A stretch of DNA of 29,082 nt from an uncultured Collinsella sp. (GTDB lineage: Bacteria; Actinomycetota; Coriobacteriia; Coriobacteriales; Coriobacteriaceae): NCBI GenBank assembly GCA_902488525.1, contig CABTWP010000025.1:1-29082 (forward strand). Reading direction: 5' to 3'. The notes beneath the pieces were generated by a model that was given only the letters and a program-made list of their open reading frames with translations, had not been told where the DNA came from and made no database searches. The number at the start of each line of letters is the position of its first letter. Within the stretch, counting starts at the first letter, position 1. A program made the position numbers and the translations under genes. Shown one piece after another: positions 24,814-29,082 of this stretch.

Positions 24814-26775
24814 CTAGTTGGTCGTACCGGAATCGTCGCCCGTGCTCGTGCCCGAGCCCGAGCCCGAACCAGAAAGTGCGACCGTCAGCGTAATCGTGCT
24901 GTCGGTGGACTGCTTTCCAGTGGGGGAGACGCCCGTAACGGTGGCATCCTCGTTTCCGCTTACGGGATTGCCGTTCTGGTCACAGAAGCCAATGTTATAG
25001 AAACCGGCGTTGTTGAGCGCGGTAACGGCGGCGGAAATGCTCTTGCCGTACAGGTTGCCCGGGACGGTGGCCTTGCCGGACTTCTTGGCGATGACGACGG
25101 TAATCGTGGCGCCGGGCTTCTGCTTGCCGCTGGGGTTCCAGCTGATCACGGTGCCCTCGGTAAGCGAGTCGTTCTCCTGGTAGCTCACGTCGACACCAAA
25201 GCCTGCCATATCGAGGGCGTTGCGCGCCTGGGCCTCGGTCATGTCGGTCAGGTCGGGGACGGACGTGGTATCCGGGCCGCTCGAGACCTTGTACGAGATG
25301 GTCGTGCCCTTCGCGACTTCCTTACCGGCTTCGGTGCCCTGCTCAAAGACCTGGCCCTCATCAGCCTCGTTGGCCTCCTCGGAGGCGTTGCCCTTCAGGC
25401 CAACGCTTGCCAGTGCGGCTTCTGCTTGGTCCTTGGTCAGGCCGACAAGTTTGGGAACCTCAACCTTTTCGGAGGGCTTGGGGCCCTTGGAGATTACCAG
25501 GTTCACCTTGGTGCCCTTGGTCTTCTTGGTGTTGCCGTTGGGCGTCTGCTCGGCGACCTTGCCCTCGTCGACATCGTCGTTGTAGCTTTGGTCGATGGTG
25601 CCGACCTCGAGGCCGGCTTCCTTGATCAGCTCGACGGCAGTCTGCTGGTCCTTGCCCAGCACATCGGGCACGGTGACCTGCTCGCCGCCAAAGAGTCCTG
25701 TGGCAAAGGCCACCACGATGCCGATGACGGCAACGGCTGCCACCACGGCGGCGATGATCTTGTTCTTGTTGGATTTGGGCTTTTCGACCTCGTAGGAGCC
25801 GGTGGAGCCCGAAACCGAGCTGCGGGCGGTATTTTGGCCGCTCACGCCCGAGACGGGACGCACCATGGCGCGCGTCTGATCGGAAAGCTCGCGAGTCTTG
25901 GTGGCGCCCAGCTCACCGGGGGCACCGATGATGCGCGTGGGCTCCGAGACGTTGACGGCACGGCCCGACAGGTAGCTGTTGAGCACCTGACGCAGCTCGT
26001 CGGCGGTCTGGAAGCGGTTTGCCGGGTCTTTCTCCATGCACTTGAGGATGATGCGCTCAAGGTCGGCGTCGACACCGGAGTTGATCTGGCTCGGCGGAAT
26101 AGGCAGCTCGTTGACCTGCTTGAGTGCGACCGAGATGGCGTCGTCACCGTCAAAGGGAACGCGGCCGGTGGCGCACTCGTACATCACGACGCCCAGCGAG
26201 TAGATATCCGAGGTGGGGCCGAGGTCCTGACCACGGGTCTGCTCGGGGCTGACGTAGTGGGCGGTTCCCAGCACGTTGTTGTCTTGCGTGAGGTGGCTGT
26301 TCTTGGCGCGCGCGATGCCAAAGTCCATCACCTTGATGTTGCCGTCGGGCAGCACCATGATGTTTTGCGGCTTAATGTCGCGGTGGATGATCTCGTGCTT
26401 GTGGGCGACCGAAAGCGCGGAGCTGATCTGCGAGCCGATCTGGGCGACCTTCTTGGGGTCGAGGGCGCCGTGGCTCTTGATGCCGCTCTTAAGGTCGGTG
26501 CCGCGCAGGTACTCCATGACGATGTAATAGGTGTCGCCGTCCTTGCCCCAATCGTAGACGCCCACGATATAGGGGGAGGAGAGACCGGCTGCTGCCTGGG
26601 CCTCCTGCTTAAAGCGTGCGGCGAAGGTTGCGTCGCCAGCATACTGCGGCAGCATAATCTTGACGGCTACCGTGCGGTCGAGGACCTGGTCCTGTGCACG
26701 GTAGACGGTCGCCATGCCGCCTGTCCCCACCTTATCCTTGAGGAGGTATCTTCCCCCGAGGACCCTCTGTTCCAT
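24814..26775 (-). CDS. pknB: PASTA-domain serine/threonine protein kinase
   Basis: A membrane kinase of 653 residues. The cytoplasmic kinase domain (about 8-270) has the GTGGMATVY loop, Lys39, HRDIKPQN with catalytic Asp133, DFG at 151-153 and SPE near 176. A Ser/Thr-rich juxtamembrane stretch precedes one membrane segment at about 340-362. Four outside PASTA-like repeats follow (about 367-431, 437-500, 504-565 and 569-636), then a Gly/Ser tail. PASTA repeats bind muropeptides or lipid II; such kinases regulate wall growth and division. The ATG at 26775 is preferred because AGGAG lies 7 bases upstream; an in-frame ATG at 26790 is also possible. It follows the FtsW-PBP gene, as in the actinobacterial pknA/pknB cluster. 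Confidence 0.95.
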   Translation of the reverse strand: MEQRVLGGRYLLKDKVGTGGMATVYRAQDQVLDRTVAVKIMLPQYAGDATFAARFKQEAQAAAGLSSPYIVGVYDWGKDGDTYYIVMEYLRGTDLKSGIKSHGALDPKKVAQIGSQISSALSVAHKHEIIHRDIKPQNIMVLPDGNIKVMDFGIARAKNSHLTQDNNVLGTAHYVSPEQTRGQDLGPTSDIYSLGVVMYECATGRVPFDGDDAISVALKQVNELPIPPSQINSGVDADLERIILKCMEKDPANRFQTADELRQVLNSYLSGRAVNVSEPTRIIGAPGELGATKTRELSDQTRAMVRPVSGVSGQNTARSSVSGSTGSYEVEKPKSNKNKIIAAVVAAVAVIGIVVAFATGLFGGEQVTVPDVLGKDQQTAVELIKEAGLEVGTIDQSYNDDVDEGKVAEQTPNGNTKKTKGTKVNLVISKGPKPSEKVEVPKLVGLTKDQAEAALASVGLKGNASEEANEADEGQVFEQGTEAGKEVAKGTTISYKVSSGPDTTSVPDLTDMTEAQARNALDMAGFGVDVSYQENDSLTEGTVISWNPSGKQKPGATITVVIAKKSGKATVPGNLYGKSISAAVTALNNAGFYNIGFCDQNGNPVSGNEDATVTGVSPTGKQSTDSTITLTVALSGSGSGSGTSTGDDSGTTN

Positions 26776-26907
26776 TCCTGCTCCTAACATAACTATTCGC
26801 TCAACAATGTGTGTAGTACCTATGATGTGGCCGCTGGGGCCGTGTGGCGCGTTGCCGCTAACTCTTCGGCCGCGGCGCGCCTCGGGTGTCCGATTCGATC
26901 ATGGGCA
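26776..26907. other. Spacer between the PBP fusion gene and pknB
   Basis: 132 bases with no terminator hairpin, compatible with co-transcription of the two minus-strand genes. I see no clear promoter or repeat in it. Confidence 0.5.
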
Positions 26908-29082
26908 TCACGCTCCCTGTGCGGCAAGCGCCGCGGTCAGGACGATGCCGGCGATCTTGGCGGCCTTGACGTCATGCTTGTCGAAATCCTCCAAGGCCAC
27001 CGAGATGGCGACCGTGGGTGAATCGTAAGGTGCAAAGCCAACGAACATCGAGTTGACGTTGGTGCCGCCGGTCTCGGCCGAGCCGGTTTTGCCGGCGACC
27101 TTGACGCCGGGGATCTGGGCATCGGTGCCGCTGCCGGACTGGACGACGGCAAGCATGGCCTGCTTGACCTGGTCGGCCGTGGCGGAGCTGACGGCCTGCC
27201 CCAGCGAGCGGGACTGCGTGGTCTTGACCACGGTTCCGTCCGGGGCGAGTACCTGGGCTACAAAGTACGGGTCCATGACTACGCCACTGTTAGCGATGGC
27301 GGCGGCAATCACGGCGTTTTGCATGACGGTGGTTTGCGGGCCGGGCGTGTGGTCCATGCCGACAGGCTGGCCGGCGCCGGCCCAGGCGGTCTCCCACTCG
27401 GTCATGAGCGACGGGTCGGCCATGATGGAGGCCGCGGAGGTCAGGTCCTGGCCGAGCTTTTGGCCGTAGCCAAAGGCGTTGGCAAACTGTACGAGCGTGT
27501 TTGCGCCAACTTCGTTTGCCACCTGGCCGAAGACGACGTTGGAGGACACGGCAAAGGCCTGCTGCAGGCTGATGGTGCCGTAGCTCTCGTTGGCATAGTT
27601 GGTGACCGGTGCGTTGCCGATGTCCATGGAGCCGGGCGCCTGGTAGGTGCTGGTAAGGCTGGCGGTACCGGTCTCGAGTGCCGCGGAAAGCGTAACGACC
27701 TTAAACGTTGAGCCCGGCGTGTACAGCGCGTCCATGGCGCGATTGTACATGGAGCCGTCCTCGCCGCCGCCCGTCTGCAGCAGGGCATCGATGTTGGTGT
27801 TGTCGTAGGTGGGCGAGCTGGCACATGCGAGCACCGCGCCGGTACGCGGGTCGATGACCACTACAGCGCCCTTAAAGCCCTTGAGCGCCTGCTCGGCCGC
27901 CGTCTGGATGCGCGAGTCGATGGTGAGCTTGGCGGTGTTGCCCGGCTGGGTCTGGCCCGCGAGCGACGCGATGGCGTTGTTCCAGCTGGAGTAGTCCTTA
28001 GAACCGGTGAGCGTGTCGTTCATGACGCTCTCGATGGCGGTGGTGCCATACTGCTGGCTCACGTAGCCAACCACGTGCGCTGCCAGGTTACCGTTGGGGT
28101 AGGAGCGTACGTAGGTGCCGTCCTCCTGCTGCAGCGACTCGGCCAGCGTCACGCCGTCGGACGTGATGATGGAGCCGCGCTGGATGTACTTGGAGCGGGC
28201 GATGGTGTGGTTGTTGGTCGGCATGTCCTGATAGTCCTTGGCCTTAATGACCTGGACATAGGTGAGGTTGCCGATAAGGATGGCGAACAGCGCCGTAAAG
28301 GCGAGCACCGCACGGGTTAGACGGTTGGCGAGCGCAACGCGGCCGAGCACACCGGATTCAGGCGTGTCGAGCAGGCGACGGCGCATGCGCGAGCCGACGG
28401 AATGGCTGCCGCTGCCGTAGGAAGACGAGGTGGCAAAGCGCGTGCCCGTCGGGGCGGCGGAAGATGCGACCTGATCATCGGTGATGGCGGCCATGGTGCC
28501 GGTGCCGGTAAGCTCGGCCTCGCGTCCGGTCGCCTCGTCACCGGCGCGCAGCAGGAGCGCGACGATGATGAAGCTCGCCAGCAGCGAGGAGCCGCCCTGG
28601 CTCATAAAGGGCAGGGTGACGCCGGTCAGCGGGATCAGGCGGGTTACGCCGCCAACGATCAAAAAGGCCTGGAAGCTGATGGCTGCCGTAAGACCGGTGG
28701 CGCTAAAGGCGGCAAGGTCGGACTTTGCGCGGGCAGCTGTGGTGAGGCCACGCACGGCAAAGAGCATAAACAGGATGAGCACGGCGCCGCCGCCCAAAAG
28801 GCCCATCTCCTCGCCGATAGCCGAGAAGATAAAGTCGGACTCGACGACAGGGATGTTGTTGGCCATGCCGTTGCCGATGCCAACACCGACCAGACCGCCA
28901 TCGGCAAGCGAGAAGAGCGACTGGACGATCTGGTAGCCCTGGCCCTGGGCGTCCTTAAACGGATCGAGCCAAACCTGGAAACGCACCTGAACGTGAGACA
29001 GGAACTTGTAGGCGCCCACGGCCCCAACAGCTAAGAGCGCAAGGCCGATAACGACATACGAAAAGCGCCCCGTGGCAACGTA
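26908..29082 (-). CDS. FtsW/RodA-penicillin-binding protein fusion (5' end outside window)
   Basis: An open frame of about 724 residues running off the window end. The first part is the C-terminal half of a SEDS glycan polymerase (GIGNGMANNIPVVESDFIF, then LPFMSQGGSSLLASF). A Ser/Gly-rich linker follows, then one membrane segment and a class B penicillin-binding protein: entry motif RGSIITSDG, active-site STFK (Ser codon 27709-27711), SSN, and GKTGSAETGG near 27090. SEDS and class B PBP normally act as two proteins; here one chain has both. The reading frame stays open up to 29082 with hydrophobic sequence, so the N-terminal SEDS part is cut by the window. There is no PASTA repeat. It is upstream of pknB, probably in one transcript. 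Confidence 0.9.
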   Translation of the reverse strand, partial: YVATGRFSYVVIGLALLAVGAVGAYKFLSHVQVRFQVWLDPFKDAQGQGYQIVQSLFSLADGGLVGVGIGNGMANNIPVVESDFIFSAIGEEMGLLGGGAVLILFMLFAVRGLTTAARAKSDLAAFSATGLTAAISFQAFLIVGGVTRLIPLTGVTLPFMSQGGSSLLASFIIVALLLRAGDEATGREAELTGTGTMAAITDDQVASSAAPTGTRFATSSSYGSGSHSVGSRMRRRLLDTPESGVLGRVALANRLTRAVLAFTALFAILIGNLTYVQVIKAKDYQDMPTNNHTIARSKYIQRGSIITSDGVTLAESLQQEDGTYVRSYPNGNLAAHVVGYVSQQYGTTAIESVMNDTLTGSKDYSSWNNAIASLAGQTQPGNTAKLTIDSRIQTAAEQALKGFKGAVVVIDPRTGAVLACASSPTYDNTNIDALLQTGGGEDGSMYNRAMDALYTPGSTFKVVTLSAALETGTASLTSTYQAPGSMDIGNAPVTNYANESYGTISLQQAFAVSSNVVFGQVANEVGANTLVQFANAFGYGQKLGQDLTSAASIMADPSLMTEWETAWAGAGQPVGMDHTPGPQTTVMQNAVIAAAIANSGVVMDPYFVAQVLAPDGTVVKTTQSRSLGQAVSSATADQVKQAMLAVVQSGSGTDAQIPGVKVAGKTGSAETGGTNVNSMFVGFAPYDSPTVAISVALEDFDKHDVKAAKIAGIVLTAALAAQGA

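Noticed and set aside
24371..24817. 148-residue frame with internal repeats right of attR
   Set aside because: The repeats are the translated tRNA-fragment modules, and the frame crosses two terminators.
24802..26787. 661-residue plus-strand frame opposite pknB
   Set aside because: Shadow of the kinase gene; no start site and no known motif.

Overview
The window looks like a chromosomal segment of a high-GC gut Actinobacterium of the class Coriobacteriia, most likely Collinsella or a close relative. This is inferred from gene content and order (a mannose-family PTS with a DUF956 gene, a PASTA kinase beside a fused FtsW-PBP gene, TetR/DUF5692/flavoprotein genes, strong GC codon bias); no database search was possible.

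Layout. 1-790: a small membrane-anchored protein between two copies of a GGTGCCTG-core palindrome. 1076-3703: the disaggregase ClpB, with a strong terminator. 3836-4030: a small Pro/Ala-rich charged protein. 4148-5629 (minus): a large acidic single-pass membrane protein. 5861-10562: a DUF5692 membrane protein and a TetR regulator (minus), divergent from a 925-residue iron-sulfur flavoprotein; two identical-arm 15-bp dyads lie in the divergent promoter region. 10610-10742: a highly structured leader, possibly a molybdenum-cofactor-type riboswitch, in front of hypA. 11591-14873: the mannose-family PTS genes IIAB, IIC, IID and manO (DUF956). 15009-15084: tRNA-Arg(CCT).

15040-24405 is a 9.3-kb integrative mobilizable element inserted in the 3' half of that tRNA gene. 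It is bounded by 47-bp direct repeats and has clustered GGGGTGAAA-type repeats near both ends that look like integrase arm sites. A minus-strand set runs int (TTG start), an unknown 242-aa protein, a small HTH protein, a DnaB/RecA-like ATPase, MobC, a VirD4-type coupling protein and a relaxase. At the left end are an XRE regulator and, divergently, a surface protein with His-rich repeats. No mating-pore (VirB4/VirB6-type) genes are present, so it should depend on another element's secretion channel. The surface cargo shares a membrane-proximal domain with the resident protein at 4148-5629. Right of attR are two tandem ~130-bp modules made of tRNA 3'-end copies in both orientations, followed by what looks like the original tRNA terminator.

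24814-29082 (minus): the cell-wall and division locus, an FtsW-penicillin-binding-protein fusion (cut by the window end) followed by the PASTA serine/threonine kinase PknB.

A 67-nt palindromic repeat occurs three times (4055, 11197, 14883), always between genes, with arms preserved and the centre variable. The most interesting items are the hypA leader RNA, the paired TetR-type operators, the element with its ends and cargo paralogy, and the palindrome families.
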